From an uncultured Lachnospiraceae bacterium (GTDB lineage Bacteria > Bacillota > Clostridia > Lachnospirales > Lachnospiraceae), in NCBI GenBank assembly GCA_902772565.1, contig CACYBJ010000075.1, positions 1-13,374 of the forward strand: 13,374 nt of DNA. The letters are read 5' to 3'. The position numbers and the translations under genes were made by a program. Shown here in pieces: positions 1 to 7,009 of this stretch (position 1 is its first letter; each line of letters begins with the position of its first letter). The notes under the pieces are model-generated. The model saw only the letters and a list, made by a program, of their open reading frames with translations, made no database searches and had not been told where the DNA came from.

Positions 1-806
1 AGGAATTCTCCTGCAATGCTTCTGTTAACAAGTATGGTCTCCACCGCATTACATGCAGCGGTATACTGTGTTTTGGCATCGATGATTACGGGAAGGACGA
101 TGTTTTTATCGTAGTCGGCGTCCACATAGATATGGCATATGCCGTCTGCGTGTCCCATTACCGGAATCTTGGTATTGTCCATGATGTAACGGACGAATTT
201 ATTGGAGCCGCGTGGAATGAGAAGATCCACTTCTTTATCGCACTTAAGTAGCTCATCGATTTCATTGTGAAGTTCGCACTGAAGCATGCAGTTGGCAGGA
301 AGTCCGGCAGATACAACCGCTTCTTTTATCACAGCAAAAATAGCCTTATTGGTGGCAGCTGTTTCCTTTCCTCCCTTAAGGATCGCGCAGTTTCCGCTCT
401 TAATGCAAAGAGTTGAAATCTGTATCATGGCATCGGGTCTTGCTTCGAAAATAACTCCGATAACACCGATAGGAACACTTACTCTTGTGAGCACAAGACC
501 TTCGTCAAGTTCACGGGAAAGCTGAACTTTTCCGATAGGATCATCAAGGCTCACAAGCTGCTTGATGCCTTTAATACAGTCATCAAGTTTGGCCTGAGTA
601 AATTTGAGACGCTTCTTTACCGCATCGGTAACGCCGTTGGCATCTGCCGCAGCAAGATCTTTTTCGTTGGCAGCAAAGATTTCGTCTTTGTGAGTAAGCA
701 ATGATGCTGCCACAGCCTTAAGAGCCGCATTACGAAGAGAAACGGGACTTGCAGCCATCTTCGGAGCATCCAGTTTCATTTTTACAGCCTCTTCTCTTAT
801 GTTCAT
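1..806 (-). CDS. proA: Gamma-glutamyl phosphate reductase, N-terminal 268 residues (partial at window edge)
   Basis: This cytoplasmic enzyme makes glutamate-5-semialdehyde from gamma-glutamyl phosphate with NADPH, the second step of proline synthesis. I translated the open frame from ATG 806 to the left edge: 268 of the usual ~415 residues, so the C-terminal third is missing because the window ends, not because the gene is broken. ProA hallmarks are IGVIGVIFEARPDA (113-126), LKGGKET (143-149), LLIPRGSNKFVRYI (195-208), MGHADGICHIYVD (217-229) and the active-site block DAKTQYTAACNAVET (243-257), with catalytic cysteine C252. The Thr before AAC is usually Pro. The start is supported by AAAGGA about 7 bases upstream. 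The gene lies 73 bases after purC on the same strand, with a hairpin between. No proB is next to it on the upstream side; it could follow beyond the left edge. Confidence 0.96.
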   Translation of the reverse strand, partial: MNIREEAVKMKLDAPKMAASPVSLRNAALKAVAASLLTHKDEIFAANEKDLAAADANGVTDAVKKRLKFTQAKLDDCIKGIKQLVSLDDPIGKVQLSRELDEGLVLTRVSVPIGVIGVIFEARPDAMIQISTLCIKSGNCAILKGGKETAATNKAIFAVIKEAVVSAGLPANCMLQCELHNEIDELLKCDKEVDLLIPRGSNKFVRYIMDNTKIPVMGHADGICHIYVDADYDKNIVLPVIIDAKTQYTAACNAVETILVNRSIAGEF

Positions 807-839
807 GGCTTTTCCTTTCTCTGTTTCCTTGAATAACAG

Positions 840-869
840 AACTTCCTACGGCAGATACCGCAGGAAGTT
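840..869 (-). terminator. Hairpin between purC and proA, possible weak terminator or processing site
   Basis: On the minus strand AACTTCCTGCGG and CCGTAGGAAGTT form a 12-bp stem (one G-T pair) around the 6-base loop TATCTG. It begins 10 bases after the purC stop and ends 33 bases before the proA start. The downstream tract (TTCTGTTATTC) is only moderately T-rich, so termination may be partial, or the hairpin may protect the purC 3' end in a purC-proA message. The plus strand has a better T-rich tail, but no plus-strand gene ends here. Confidence 0.5.
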
Positions 870-879
870 TATATTTTAG

Positions 880-1752
880 TTATTTAAGTTCTTCACCTGT
901 AAGTTTCTTGTAAGCATCAAGGTACTTGTCAATAGTCTTTTCAACGATGTCCTCCGGAAGAGTCCAGTCATTGCCCGGGTTGGCCTTTAACCAGTCGCGA
1001 GCGAACTGCTTGTCGAATGAAGGCTGACCGTGTCCCGGCTCGTAGGAATCTGCAGGCCAGAAACGTGAAGAATCGGGAGTAAGCATCTCGTCACCGATAA
1101 CGATTTCACCCTTTTCGTTAAGACCGAATTCGAACTTGGTGTCGGCAATGATGATACCCTTTGTGAGTGCGTAATCGGCACACTTCTTGTAAAGAGCAAT
1201 AGTGTAGTCACGAAGCTTTTCTGCATACTCCTGACCCTTGCCCGGGAAGTATTTCTCAAGATGAGCTACGCTCTGCTCGAAGGAGATGTTCTCGTCGTGA
1301 TCGCCGATTTCCGCCTTGGTTGAAGGTGTGTAAATAGGCTCAGGAAGCTTATCGGATTCCTTAAGACCTTCAGGAAGCTTAATACCGCAAACAGTACCGT
1401 TCTCAAGATAACTCTTCCAGCCTGAACCTGTGATGTAACCGCGAACTATGCACTCTACAGGAAGCATCTCAAGTTTCTTAACCATCATGCTCTTGCCGTT
1501 GAACTTTTCGTTCTGGAAGAACTCAGGCATGTCCTTAGTATCGGCGGAAATCATGTGATTCGGAAGGATGTCCTTAGTAAGGTCGAACCAGAATTTTGAC
1601 ATCTGGGTAAGGACTGTTCCCTTCTTTTCGATTGTATTGTTAAGGATAACATCGAAGCAGCTGATGCGGTCTGTGGCAACCATTACAAGGCTGTCGCCGA
1701 TGTCATAGATTTCTCTTACTTTTCCCTCTTTAAAAGGTTTGAATTCCTGCAT
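880..1752 (-). CDS. purC: Phosphoribosylaminoimidazole-succinocarboxamide synthase (SAICAR synthetase), long type
   Basis: This enzyme joins CAIR and aspartate with ATP to give SAICAR in de novo purine synthesis, in the cytoplasm. At 290 residues it belongs to the longer form (yeast Ade1-like, ~300) rather than the ~240-residue form of many bacteria. Motifs seen: nucleotide-binding GKVREIYD (10-17), the signature LPVECIVRGYITGSGWK (97-113), IADTKFEFG (202-210) and DEMLTPDSSRFW (221-232). All are intact. The ATG at 1752 is preceded by AGAGAGG about 9 bases away. Upstream is a ~112-base leader with a terminator-like hairpin, so expression is probably controlled by attenuation. It stands apart from other pur genes, between degV and proA, and all three are on the same strand. 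Confidence 0.97.
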   Translation of the reverse strand: MQEFKPFKEGKVREIYDIGDSLVMVATDRISCFDVILNNTIEKKGTVLTQMSKFWFDLTKDILPNHMISADTKDMPEFFQNEKFNGKSMMVKKLEMLPVECIVRGYITGSGWKSYLENGTVCGIKLPEGLKESDKLPEPIYTPSTKAEIGDHDENISFEQSVAHLEKYFPGKGQEYAEKLRDYTIALYKKCADYALTKGIIIADTKFEFGLNEKGEIVIGDEMLTPDSSRFWPADSYEPGHGQPSFDKQFARDWLKANPGNDWTLPEDIVEKTIDKYLDAYKKLTGEELK

Positions 1753-1774
1753 GATTTGTACCTCTCTTGATATT

Positions 1775-1806
1775 AAATATAAAACCCGGCCTCGTAAGAA
1801 GCCGGG
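1775..1806 (-). terminator. Strong intrinsic terminator in the purC leader (candidate attenuator)
   Basis: On the minus strand CCCGGCTTC (1806-1798) pairs with GAGGCCGGG (1793-1785) around the tetraloop TTAC, a 9-bp GC-rich stem followed by TTTTATATTT. It lies about 125 bases downstream of degV and only 22 bases before the purC start. The one good purC promoter I see (1871-1899) is upstream of it, so transcripts must pass it to reach purC. It may therefore be both the degV terminator and a purC attenuator. Confidence 0.75.
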
Positions 1807-1856
1807 GTGTTTTTCACAATGCGATAGTAGTTATCGATTAAACAACCGAACAGCTT
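1799..1856 (-). promoter_or_regulatory. Possible antiterminator pairing in the purC leader
   Basis: Reading the minus strand, AAGCTG (1856-1851) can pair with CGGCTT (1804-1799), and GGTTGTTT (1847-1840) can pair with AAACACC (1812-1806) with one bulged T. This would occupy the whole 5' arm of the terminator stem. The enclosed loop contains a small hairpin, CGATA/TATCG (1836-1832 with 1826-1822). The pairings were found by eye, with no folding energy computed. I do not recognise a known riboswitch class. Confidence 0.35.
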
Positions 1857-1870
1857 AAACTGCACAGAAT

Positions 1871-1899
1871 ATTCTATCAGATTAATCTGCAGTTGTCAC
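1871..1899 (-). promoter_or_regulatory. Probable purC promoter
   Basis: On the minus strand GTGACA (1899-1894), a 17-base spacer and TAGAAT (1876-1871) match sigma-A consensus at 5 of 6 positions in each box. The predicted start is near 1864, giving a leader of about 112 bases before purC. Confidence 0.6.
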
Positions 1900-1930
1900 T
1901 ATCTTTTAAGTACTATCTTTAAACCAGGTA

Positions 1931-2818
1931 TCAGTCTTCTCTCTTGTTTCCGTAGAAGAAAAGAGCCACGGTGCCGGGGCCGGTGTGGGAACCGATTACT
2001 CCGCCGATATCGAAAATCTTTACCTTGCCTTTAAGCGCGGGGATTGACTCGCCGATGAGGTCAGCAACTTCAACAGCGTCCTTAAGACACTCGGAATTGC
2101 TGATGAAGCATTTGCCGTCGTAGTTTACGCCGCCTTCGGCATTCTCAACCATCTTCTCAACGATGCGCTTGATAACGCGCTTTTTGGATTTAACCTTTTC
2201 ACGGGGAATGAGTCTTCCCATAAAATCAACATTAAGAAGCGGGCAGATGCTAAGGAGCTGTCCGAAGAAACCGGCTGTCTTTGAAACTCTTCCGCCCTTA
2301 ATGAAGAATGTAAGGTCGGAGGAGAAGAACCAATGATGGATGTTTAATTTGTGTTCTTCCGCCCAGGCTGCCACTTCATCAATTGACTTGCCTTCGTCGC
2401 GAAGATCCGCAAGATAGTCCATGAGCAGACCGTAGCCGCTGGATGCAGCCAAAGAATCAATAATTATGAGTTTTCTGTCAGGATACTTTTCGTCAAGTTC
2501 TTCCTTGGCAAGAATCGCAGAATTAAGAGTTCCTGTGATTCCCGATGAAAGAGTCAGATGCAGAACATCCTTACCCTCCTTAAGGAACGACTCAAAGTAC
2601 TCAACGTACTGAGCCACTGTAACCTGCGATGTTTTGGCATCCTCGCCGGCAGTCATGCGTCTGTAGCGTTCCGCATGTGAAATGGACTCACCCATGTCAT
2701 CCGGATAGGTGTCATTGCCGATAGTAAAATGGAAGCATGTATACTTGATATCACGCTCCTTAAGATATTCAACGGTTAAATCAGCTGTTGAACAGCAGCT
2801 GAGAATAAAACTTGCCAT
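1931..2818 (-). CDS. DegV family protein (fatty-acid binding)
   Basis: DegV/FakB-type proteins bind a fatty acid; FakB proteins present it to the kinase FakA so that host or medium fatty acids can enter phospholipids. This 295-residue protein has the usual length and motifs: the strand-1 opening ILSCCSTADL (5-14), KTSQ (62-65), the lipid-pocket block LTLSSGITGTLNSA (88-101), IIDSLAASSGYG (119-130), IKGGRVSK (173-180) and the C-terminal IGGVIGSHTGPGTVALFF (271-288). The start at 2818 has GAGGGG about 11 bases upstream. No FakA-like kinase or DAK2 gene is adjacent, so assignment as a true FakB is not shown. It is divergent from the AAA+ gene at 3063. Confidence 0.93.
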   Translation of the reverse strand: MASFILSCCSTADLTVEYLKERDIKYTCFHFTIGNDTYPDDMGESISHAERYRRMTAGEDAKTSQVTVAQYVEYFESFLKEGKDVLHLTLSSGITGTLNSAILAKEELDEKYPDRKLIIIDSLAASSGYGLLMDYLADLRDEGKSIDEVAAWAEEHKLNIHHWFFSSDLTFFIKGGRVSKTAGFFGQLLSICPLLNVDFMGRLIPREKVKSKKRVIKRIVEKMVENAEGGVNYDGKCFISNSECLKDAVEVADLIGESIPALKGKVKIFDIGGVIGSHTGPGTVALFFYGNKRED

Positions 2819-2922
2819 TACTTTGTTAACCCCTCATTTTTCTTTTCTGTATTCGGGAAGACCGAAATCATGTTGCTTTAGGATGTATTCTGTAAAACAA
2901 TAGAAGTACACCACACCTGCTT

Positions 2923-2951
2923 ATTATAAATCGTTTACAAAAACTATGCAA
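2923..2951 (-). promoter_or_regulatory. Possible degV promoter
   Basis: On the minus strand there is a perfect TATAAT (2928-2923), 17 bases downstream of TTGCAT (2951-2946). The -35 is poor (3 of 6), so this rests mainly on the -10 box. The predicted leader to the degV ATG is about 100 bases. Confidence 0.4.
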
Positions 2952-2971
2952 GTGGCTTTTAAAACCACATG
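2949..2971 (+). promoter_or_regulatory. Palindrome between the divergent degV and AAA+ promoters, possible operator
   Basis: GTGGCTTTTAAAACCAC (2952-2968) is a near-perfect palindrome; pairing resumes at C2949-A2950 with T2970-G2971. It overlaps the proposed degV -35 and lies 8 bases upstream of the -35 of the AAA+ promoter, so one bound regulator could affect both. The symmetry is seen; the regulatory role is inference. Confidence 0.3.
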
Positions 2972-2979
2972 TATCGCAC

Positions 2980-3008
2980 TTTACAATGCCACCGAATTCT
3001 TATATATT
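2980..3008 (+). promoter_or_regulatory. Promoter of the Lon-type ATPase gene
   Basis: TTTACA (2980-2985), a 17-base spacer and TATATT (3003-3008) match consensus at 5 of 6 positions in each box. The predicted leader is about 48 bases, followed by GGAGG at 3053-3057 and ATG at 3063. Confidence 0.7.
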
Positions 3009-3062
3009 TAAACAGCAGGATTTAACTGTATTTTCTGCATTTAACTTTTACCGGAGGTTACT

Positions 3063-4595
3063 ATGGCTTCTACTAATTCAGGCGACAGAGTTTTTAATTT
3101 CAATGACCCGGCGAGCACATCCGCATCTGCCGACGTTAAGGACGCAAAACCTGTCTGCACCTATAAAGTATATGAATCAAAATCGAGTGTGGCAGATGCC
3201 GACTCCCCCATACTTGTACTGGATAATTCCGCAGGGGAAATTCCGCACCATGTGGACGGTATCTTTGTAAATCCAAAGACAAGAACATCATTTTCCGGGG
3301 AGAAGGAAGGGGTGACTTACAATCCCGATATCATCCTTCTCGATAAGCGCTTTGAAAAGTTCGTGGCATGGCTCGGTGAGGAGCATGTGCCGGTGAAACT
3401 TTCAGGAAAGAACAACGACAAGGGTTACTGCGTTTACAGGATCCGCGTGGTAAATCTTCGCGGCGAAATCCGCACCGACAAGGACGCTTTTTTGCAGTTA
3501 GCCATTGAGCGAATACTCACCAGCCGTCTTACCGAGGAAGACTTCCTTGCGGATGCCGAAGACATCGACAACGAAGAGAACGAGAAGATAGTCTTAAACG
3601 ACCTTACCAACCTTACGGATTTTGTCAACTGCGCAGGCAATGTGCTTCCGAGAAACATACGTAAATGGGCCCAGAGAAATCTGCTCCTCGTGAAGAGCGG
3701 AAACATCTCTCCCGAAGAGAAAAGACATGCTCAGCGTGCCCTTTCCATTATGCTTAACATTCAGTGGCAGGGCAGTTATTTCGATCCCATCGACCCTGTG
3801 GCAGCCCGCAGGATTCTTGACGAAGAACTTTACGGAATGGAAGCCGTTAAGCAGAGAATTATCGAAACCATCATCCAGATAAACCGTACTCACACTCTCC
3901 CGGCCTACGGCATACTTCTTGCCGGCCCCGCAGGTGTGGGCAAGTCCCAGGTGGCATATGCCGTAGCAAGAATCCTTAAACTTCCCTGGACTTCGCTTGA
4001 CATGTCCACCATCAAGGATTCCGAAGCCCTTACGGGAAGCCCAAGAGTGTACGCCAACGCCAAGCCGGGACTCATTATGGAATCCTTCTCAAAGGCAGGA
4101 GCTTCCAACCTGGTATTTATTATCAACGAGCTTGATAAGGCCGATTCTTCAAAGAACAATGCCAATCCGGCAGATGCCCTGCTGACCCTGCTCGACAATC
4201 TGGGATTCACCGACAATTACATCGAGTGCATGATCCCTACAGGCGGCGTTTATCCTATTGCAACCGCCAATGAAAAGGATAAAATTTCACTGCCTCTTAT
4301 GAGCCGTTTTGCGGTACTTGACATTCCGGATTATACACCGGAGGAGAAGGAAATAATCTTTAAGCGCTTCTCTCTTCCAAAGATTCTAAAGCGCATGGGA
4401 ATGACCGACGAGGAGTGCGTTATCACCGACGATGCGGTAACCGCAATCGTGGATCTCTACAAAGAAAACTCCGGCTGCCGCGACCTGGAGCAGGCTGCGG
4501 AACATCTGGCCGCCAACGCCCTTTACAAGATTGAAACCCAGCAGGTTTCCGGCGTTACATTTACGGCCGAAGACGTGAAGAACATTCTGGAGTAG
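3063..4595 (+). CDS. Lon-type AAA+ ATPase without protease domain
   Basis: A 510-residue protein. The C-terminal half (about 252-490) matches the AAA+ module of Lon: LDEELYGMEAVKQRIIE (252-268), Walker A GPAGVGKS (288-295), the Lon-like TGSPRVYANAKPGLIMESF stretch (324-342), Walker B region VFIINELDK (351-359), sensor-1 IATAN (399-403), arginine-finger R415 and sensor-2 GCRDLE (471-476). It ends after the AAA+ lid, so Lon's Ser-Lys protease domain is absent. The Walker B aspartate (VFLLDEIDK in Lon) is Asn355 here, codon AAC; the catalytic Glu356 is kept. Residues 1-250 are not recognised; 160-180 are very acidic. There is no signal peptide or membrane segment, so it is probably a cytosolic remodelling ATPase. 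It has its own promoter, GGAGG 5 bases before the start, and its own terminator; no partner gene adjoins. Confidence 0.88.
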   Translation: MASTNSGDRVFNFNDPASTSASADVKDAKPVCTYKVYESKSSVADADSPILVLDNSAGEIPHHVDGIFVNPKTRTSFSGEKEGVTYNPDIILLDKRFEKFVAWLGEEHVPVKLSGKNNDKGYCVYRIRVVNLRGEIRTDKDAFLQLAIERILTSRLTEEDFLADAEDIDNEENEKIVLNDLTNLTDFVNCAGNVLPRNIRKWAQRNLLLVKSGNISPEEKRHAQRALSIMLNIQWQGSYFDPIDPVAARRILDEELYGMEAVKQRIIETIIQINRTHTLPAYGILLAGPAGVGKSQVAYAVARILKLPWTSLDMSTIKDSEALTGSPRVYANAKPGLIMESFSKAGASNLVFIINELDKADSSKNNANPADALLTLLDNLGFTDNYIECMIPTGGVYPIATANEKDKISLPLMSRFAVLDIPDYTPEEKEIIFKRFSLPKILKRMGMTDEECVITDDAVTAIVDLYKENSGCRDLEQAAEHLAANALYKIETQQVSGVTFTAEDVKNILE

Positions 4596-4616
4596 CACAT
4601 ATTTCAAGAACAAGAA

Positions 4617-4670
4617 ACCCCGACATTTTTGCGTATCTTATAGCGCAATATGCCGGGGTGTGTTTTATTT
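4617..4670 (+). terminator. Terminator of the Lon-type ATPase gene
   Basis: A long stem after the stop codon: ACCCCG (4617-4622) with CGGGGT (4654-4659), CAT with ATG, and TTGCG (4628-4632) with CGCAA (4644-4648), around an AT-rich loop. It is followed by GTGTTTTATTT. The T-rich tract is on the plus strand, fitting the upstream gene. Confidence 0.8.
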
Positions 4671-4693
4671 ATGAATCTGTTGAATTATACCTA

Positions 4694-4732
4694 TTGATAA
4701 AAACCATTACATGTAGTATTATAAACTACGTG
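4694..4732 (+). promoter_or_regulatory. Probable trhA promoter with an inverted repeat over the -10 box
   Basis: TTGATA (4694-4699), a 17-base spacer and TATTAT (4717-4722) match consensus at 5 of 6 positions in each box. The half-sites CATGTAGT (4710-4717) and ACTACGTG (4725-4732) form an inverted repeat with one mismatch and a 7-base centre, centred on the -10 box. That is a typical place for a repressor operator. The predicted transcript start near 4729 gives a leader of about 127 bases. Confidence 0.55.
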
Positions 4733-4802
4733 CATACAAGGACATATGTTTACACTATACGAGGAACACGTTAGAAAACTAATATTTTCAAACACTTTGG
4801 TG

Positions 4803-4845
4803 ATGCTGCAGGCGCGTCATCATACGGGCACCACGCCTGCAGTAT
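4803..4845 (+). promoter_or_regulatory. Hairpin in the trhA leader just before the start codon
   Basis: Perfect 9-base inverted repeat CTGCAGGCG (4806-4814) and CGCCTGCAG (4834-4842), extendable to 12 RNA pairs, around a 19-base loop. It ends 10 bases before the ATG at 4856, where no Shine-Dalgarno sequence is visible, so it may limit or position ribosome entry. No T-run follows, so it is not an intrinsic terminator. Confidence 0.45.
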
Positions 4846-4855
4846 AATACGAAAT

Positions 4856-5620
4856 ATGAGCGAAATAACTGATTCAAAAGAACACTTTGATGCCGACGCC
4901 TACAACGCCGCCAAAAGCGAATATAAAAGACAAAAAGAACTGAAAAAAGCTGACTTCCGAGCTCGGGCAAAGGAGGCCGCGAAAGACAGAAATGCCCCGC
5001 CGGTACGGCCCTTGCTTGAAGAAATAGGCAACTCCGTTTCCCACGGAATCGGAGCAGGGCTTGCGGTTGCGGGACTTATACTTCTGCTTCTTAAGTCCGA
5101 TACCGGAATGAAGCTTTTAGCCAGCCTATTCTACGGCATATGCCTCATTACTCTCTTTTTATTCAGCTGCCTCTACCATTCATTCAAGAGCGGCTCAACC
5201 GTAAAAAGAGTTTTTCGCAGATTCGACTACTCTTCCATTTACCTGTTGATCGGAGGCACCTTCGCCCCCTTCTTTTTGGTTTACTGGGGAGACAGACGAG
5301 GCATTATTTTCTTCTGCGTACAGTGGGGAATAATACTTCTGGGAATCACGCTGATAGCGGTTTTCGGACCCGGTTCACTCAAGAAGATGCACTTTGTACT
5401 CTACCTGCTTTTAGGCTGGAGCGGACTCATGTTTCTGCCGGATTTCTACAGAAACGATTTTTCACTTATCATCTACCTGGTGGGCGGCGGACTGCTTTAT
5501 ACCATCGGCTGCATCCCCTTTAAGATGCGAACCACAGGCGCACATTTCATCTGGCACTTCTTTGTGATTGCCGGTGCGGTTGTACACTGGTTTGGCGTGT
5601 ATTTGTGCGTGTACACATAA
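4856..5620 (+). CDS. trhA: TrhA / hemolysin III family seven-helix membrane protein
   Basis: Member of the hemolysin III/PAQR-like superfamily. These inner-membrane proteins carry a metal site; in E. coli TrhA affects membrane energetics and lipid state, and 'hemolysin' is a historical name. This protein has 254 residues with seven hydrophobic segments (about 63-80, 87-108, 124-143, 149-170, 178-195, 203-220, 230-250). The family residues are all present: EEIGNSVSHGIG (55-66, His63), SCLYHS (104-109, His108), RRFDYSSIYLLIGG (121-134, Asp124) and HFIWHFFVIAGAVVHW (230-245, His230, His234, His244). A charged ~50-residue N-terminal extension is longer than usual. The ATG at 4856 is the only reasonable in-frame start (stop at 4772-4774, no other ATG before the first helix), but it lacks a clear ribosome binding site. 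The 3' 159 bases overlap the convergent permease gene. Confidence 0.93.
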   Translation: MSEITDSKEHFDADAYNAAKSEYKRQKELKKADFRARAKEAAKDRNAPPVRPLLEEIGNSVSHGIGAGLAVAGLILLLLKSDTGMKLLASLFYGICLITLFLFSCLYHSFKSGSTVKRVFRRFDYSSIYLLIGGTFAPFFLVYWGDRRGIIFFCVQWGIILLGITLIAVFGPGSLKKMHFVLYLLLGWSGLMFLPDFYRNDFSLIIYLVGGGLLYTIGCIPFKMRTTGAHFIWHFFVIAGAVVHWFGVYLCVYT

Positions 5621-6202
5621 TACAATCCGATTTACAACCATCAAGATACAAACCAGCCCCAGACTCTCAGCCAAGAATTGCCAGTTTAAGTCATTATTCT
5701 CATAATAATACAAACTGCTGCGAATGAAGCAAAAGGCATAGATAACCAATGACACAATGAAATATGTCATAATGATTGACTTTATAAATACAACAAAGAT
5801 TACTGATGTTTGACAGATCAAAATCGTCAGCAACGAAATCCTTATCATATGATTAATATTTGCAGCCTTTCGATTTATCAACACAGCATATATTGCCGAC
5901 TGAGCAACGATGAATACACAATTCATAAAAAAAGTATATTTCAATGGATTCCTGTCTATAATAGAAACATAGAGTTTTCCATTATACCATTTATCTAAAA
6001 TATCTGTTGAAGCAAGTGTACCAAGAAAAGGAATAAATGCTTGAGTTACAGATACCATCATGTATTCATTATCTATTGTTATTGAATTGTATACCACGTT
6101 ATAAATCATAAATATCATCAAAAGAAAAAACTGAATCACAAGATAATTCTTTTCTTCCTTGATAATCAGTTTGGAAGCTTTTAAATACCCCTTAAAAGAC
6201 AT
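5462..6202 (-). CDS. ABC-2-type permease subunit with a C-terminal tail read antisense to trhA
   Basis: A 246-residue integral membrane protein with about six hydrophobic segments (about 20-38, 48-66, 88-109, 119-138, 141-160, 178-197), the pattern of ABC-2/bacitracin-type exporter permeases. It partners the ATPase just upstream: its start overlaps the ATPase stop by 22 bases, with GGAGG about 10 bases before ATG 6202, so the two are translationally coupled. Residues ~195-246 are encoded opposite the last 159 bases of trhA. They are hydrophilic, Cys/His-rich and unlike a permease end, so the ancestral stop was probably lost when this block joined trhA. No terminator is visible. Sequence identity to a named family is weak; the assignment rests on topology and context. 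Confidence 0.75.
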   Translation of the reverse strand: MSFKGYLKASKLIIKEEKNYLVIQFFLLMIFMIYNVVYNSITIDNEYMMVSVTQAFIPFLGTLASTDILDKWYNGKLYVSIIDRNPLKYTFFMNCVFIVAQSAIYAVLINRKAANINHMIRISLLTILICQTSVIFVVFIKSIIMTYFIVSLVIYAFCFIRSSLYYYENNDLNWQFLAESLGLVCILMVVNRIVLCVHAQIHAKPVYNRTGNHKEVPDEMCACGSHLKGDAADGIKQSAAHQVDDK

Positions 6203-6981
6203 AGATATCCATCCTCCGTGGTCGGACTTACCTGTTCTCCGTTACACACTTCATTTGTCAATACTCTAACTTTATTATCTTCTCTGCCGGTCTTTATAAT
6301 ACTATGCTGTAGTTTCTGCTCTACAGCAGCATCACGAGGCATCATGTAAACCTTTCCCTCTGCAACGCGAGCCAAATCCCTTGTTGTCCCGATATACTTT
6401 AATTCCCCCTGGTGCATTACCATCAGTTTATCACATAATTCGTCTACGTCCTGAACTATATGAGTAGACATTATTACGCATCGCTCACCGGAAATCTCTG
6501 ATATATAGTTGCATAACCTCATTCTTTCTTCAGGATCCAGGCCCGATGTCGGTTCATCAAGAAGCAGCACTCGGGGATTCCCCAACATTGCTTGTGCGAT
6601 TCCGAGACGCTTCAACATACCACCGGACAACTCGCATGCTTTCGCATCCTTTTTATCCCAAAGATTTACTGTTTTCAACAGCGAATCAACTGTATCATGG
6701 CCACCTTTATATCCCGCAATGAAATTCATGTTTTCTCTAACAGTAAGATTGCCAAACACTCTGAAATCTTGCGGCAAATATCCAATAGCACTGAGTGAAT
6801 CCTGAATAAGTATTTTTCCGGAATACTTTTCCATACCCATAATACATCTCATTAAAGTACTTTTGCCTGCGCCGTTTTCTCCCAGCAAGCCATAAAAGCC
6901 TTTATCTAAATCTGCCGTCATTTTTTTTATTGCATGAGTTTTTTTATAATACTTATCAAGATCCTTAAGTTGTAATATCAT
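6181..6981 (-). CDS. ABC transporter ATP-binding protein
   Basis: ATPase of 266 residues that powers the neighbouring permeases. Conserved elements: Walker A GENGAGKS (34-41), Q-loop Gln71, signature LSGGM (118-122), Walker B VLLLDEP (138-144), D-loop SGLD (146-149) and H-loop His174. All catalytic residues are intact. The small C-terminal region (about 200-266) is typical of bacitracin/lantibiotic-type export or self-protection ATPases. I chose ATG 6981 over the in-frame GTG at 6993 because GTGAGGAAAAAT places a good Shine-Dalgarno 5-8 bases before that ATG; the longer reading would put the ribosome site inside the gene. It follows the large permease by 28 bases and overlaps the next permease by 22, so the genes form one operon. 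Confidence 0.95.
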   Translation of the reverse strand: MILQLKDLDKYYKKTHAIKKMTADLDKGFYGLLGENGAGKSTLMRCIMGMEKYSGKILIQDSLSAIGYLPQDFRVFGNLTVRENMNFIAGYKGGHDTVDSLLKTVNLWDKKDAKACELSGGMLKRLGIAQAMLGNPRVLLLDEPTSGLDPEERMRLCNYISEISGERCVIMSTHIVQDVDELCDKLMVMHQGELKYIGTTRDLARVAEGKVYMMPRDAAVEQKLQHSIIKTGREDNKVRVLTNEVCNGEQVSPTTEDGYLCLLRGI

Positions 6982-7009
6982 ATTTTTCCTCACTAATTGT
7001 CATAAAAGT

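Noticed and set aside
3063..4595. Full Lon protease
   Set aside because: The protein ends after the AAA+ lid; no Ser-Lys protease domain is present, and a strong terminator follows.
4843..4856. Perfect TATAAT 7 bases before the trhA ATG, implying a leaderless message
   Set aside because: There is no acceptable -35 at 16-18 bases, while TTGATA-N17-TATTAT further upstream is much better. Kept only as an alternative that would refute the leader model.
4971..4976. AGGAGG inside the trhA reading frame as a sign of a later start
   Set aside because: No in-frame ATG, GTG or TTG follows at a usable distance; the ATG a few bases later is out of frame.
6982..6993. GTG start four codons upstream for the ABC ATPase
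   Set aside because: The GTG lies within the GTGAGG ribosome site that serves the ATG at 6981.
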